A DNA stretch of 25,595 bases, taken from the NCBI GenBank assembly GCA_002633005.1, contig NMRA01000954.1, forward strand, positions 1-25,595, read 5' to 3'. Source of the DNA: Phoronis australis (lineage: Eukaryota; Phoronida; Phoronidae). The notes under the pieces are model-generated. The model was not told where the DNA came from. It saw nothing but the letters and a program-made list of their open reading frames with translations, and ran no database searches. How positions within the stretch are numbered: the first letter of the stretch is position 1; each line of letters begins with the position of its first letter. This document shows, one piece after another, positions 24,414 to 25,595 of the stretch. Position numbers and translations under genes: made by a program.

Positions 24414-25595
24414 GTAAGACTGTTGGTTGTAAGACATTGAGTGCAGATGATGCCAGTTACAAGTTTACAATTAATAAAACATGAAATTCAATGTGCAATC
24501 CTGGCGTCATGGATTTTGCTTTTATTAAAAGCGTCCCTTTGCTTCTATCTTTGGAGTTCCTTGATGGATTTTCATGAAATTTGACAGATTTCTGTTAAGA
24601 AGTCAAAGGCGTCTTTCCAATTTCCAATTGAATGTAATGTACTCTGCACCACCTTGTAGTCATGTCCGTTTGTTTGGTATCTGCCTCGTCATCTGCCAAA
24701 CTGCTTGAAGAATTGTGACAATAGGCAGATGTGTTCCTGCTGAGAAGACCACAATTTCAGCTACTGTGGTGCCCCCTGTTGGTAATTTCACTTTTGTGTC
24801 TGTACCTGTATCTCCTAAACCCGTTGTAGGATTTTTGTGAAATTAAGCAAGTGTTTTCCTGTGATTATGACAACTGATGACATTGATCTGGGACAGATCT
24901 GACGACTCCTGTGTGTTTCAATTTTAATTTGTTATGTTTGACTCTCATTGACTGTATCTTCAAAGTTCTTTGGTCAATTTTCTTGTAATATATCAAATAC
25001 ATTTCTATTATGGAGAAGGACTTTCCATTTTTAGATAGTACCACCTACTGGCCACTTTTATTATTTTCAAGACTGTTTTTGATGTTTACATCTTTATCTG
25101 CCTGTACGCCATTATTATGACAATGTTGACATGTATTGACAAGAGAACTAGTGGCTTAATGAATGGCCGAGTTTGACTACTGTGCTGCCCCCTAGTATCA
25201 TTTTTTACACCTAGGCTGTATCTCTTTAACCCCGTGCAAATGTGTTGCTATATGCGCGTGATAACAGATGACATTTTCCGGATAAATCCGACTACAGTAC
25301 TACTGTTCCTCCTAGCATTTTTTACCTTTTGGGACGATATGGACATATTCTGCGCCAGGTTGTATCCATTTTCAAGCTACTGATAAACACTGCTCTCGGC
25401 GTACTGTTTGTGGTGTAGTCATAGGTGCATTTCAATGCTTTGTGTTGCTCTTGTTAAAAATAACTTGTATTTCTATGTGGGAACTTTAGATCTTTGTTGA
25501 AGTAGTATATTTCTACCTCTTCACGGTTACAAGTGTCCCTAGAAGCCAGTTGCAATACACCAATGTTGGAGGTTGACATAGTTGTTGTTGAACTG
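24414..25595 (+). other. Intron 13, not completed in the window
   Basis: The donor is GTAAGA. Apart from modular repeat copy D it is AT-rich sequence. No acceptor with a plausible RBM33 C-terminal exon is seen before the edge. Confidence 0.6.
24531..25455 (+). mobile_element. Modular dispersed repeat copy D (5'-truncated)
   Basis: It begins within the first module (GCGTCCCTTTGCTTCTATCT) and follows the same order: A (24540), B (24690), C (24805), A (24955), B (25085), C (25215). It ends GTGTTGCTCTTGTT. CTCF-like motifs are at 24646, 24769, 25039 and 25185, more degenerate than in copy A. Confidence 0.7.

Noticed and set aside
24020-24437. Minus-strand ORFs with Leu-rich and Ile-rich runs (apparent membrane segments)
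   Set aside because: These are the complement of the Asn-rich codons of exon 13.
1-25595. tRNA, rRNA or other structured RNA genes
   Set aside because: I saw no cloverleaf, rRNA core or snRNA-like sequence by eye. A covariance-model scan would be needed to exclude small ones.

Overview
The window is a piece of animal nuclear DNA: AT-rich, with long GT-AG introns, abundant minisatellites, several transposon families and two single unresolved bases (N at 14496 and 22310). A marine invertebrate such as a hemichordate, echinoderm or cephalochordate is my best guess from the repeat content (Kolobok-like, piggyBac-like and CAGGGCTCGAC-ended elements beside an RBM33-like gene). The species cannot be named from sequence alone.

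One protein-coding gene on the + strand occupies almost everything. I assembled 13 coding exons (547-642, 1750-1843, 4725-5023, 5636-5731, 6018-6180, 9074-9651, 12645-12827, 15127-15268, 15801-15946, 17433-17761, 21814-21916, 23217-23367, 23851-24413). All junctions are GT-AG, all phases agree, and together they give 981 codons without a stop. The protein looks like an RNA-binding protein 33 (RBM33) orthologue: an acidic N-terminus, an RFKSER...NIPDTLEIS block, the peptide INPHFKGTV, long Pro/Gln/Arg-rich stretches, a charged coiled coil and a Gln/Asn-rich tail. The C-terminal RNA-recognition part expected for RBM33 would lie beyond the right edge.

The introns hold the rest. Nearly every larger intron carries a minisatellite (units of 38, 43, 27, 12, 32, 35, 35 and 19 bp). 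Intron 2 holds a 2175-bp element with 5-bp target duplication, inserted inside a 38-bp minisatellite. A 944-bp deleted and inverted copy of it lies in intron 10. Intron 5 has a donor-containing minisatellite, a LINE endonuclease fragment and an unrecognised broken ORF. Intron 6 holds a 1301-bp Kolobok-like element with a broken THAP transposase. Intron 10 holds a 1100-bp piggyBac-like element. Four same-orientation copies of a dispersed repeat (9745-10991, 12903-13310, 18006-21594 interrupted by two transposons, 24531-25455) are built from ~145-bp modules in an A-B-C order.

The most interesting signal is that nearly every module of this last family ends in a sequence close to the CTCF core motif, all in one orientation. 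The gene's introns therefore carry some 20 CTCF-like motifs delivered by a transposon. Other points worth attention are a minisatellite seeded on the exon 5 splice donor, a recursive-splice-like AG|GTAAGT at the start of exon 8, long Kolobok-like terminal repeats that each carry a THAP start codon, and a 14-unit (266 bp) higher-order repeat in the 19-bp array.
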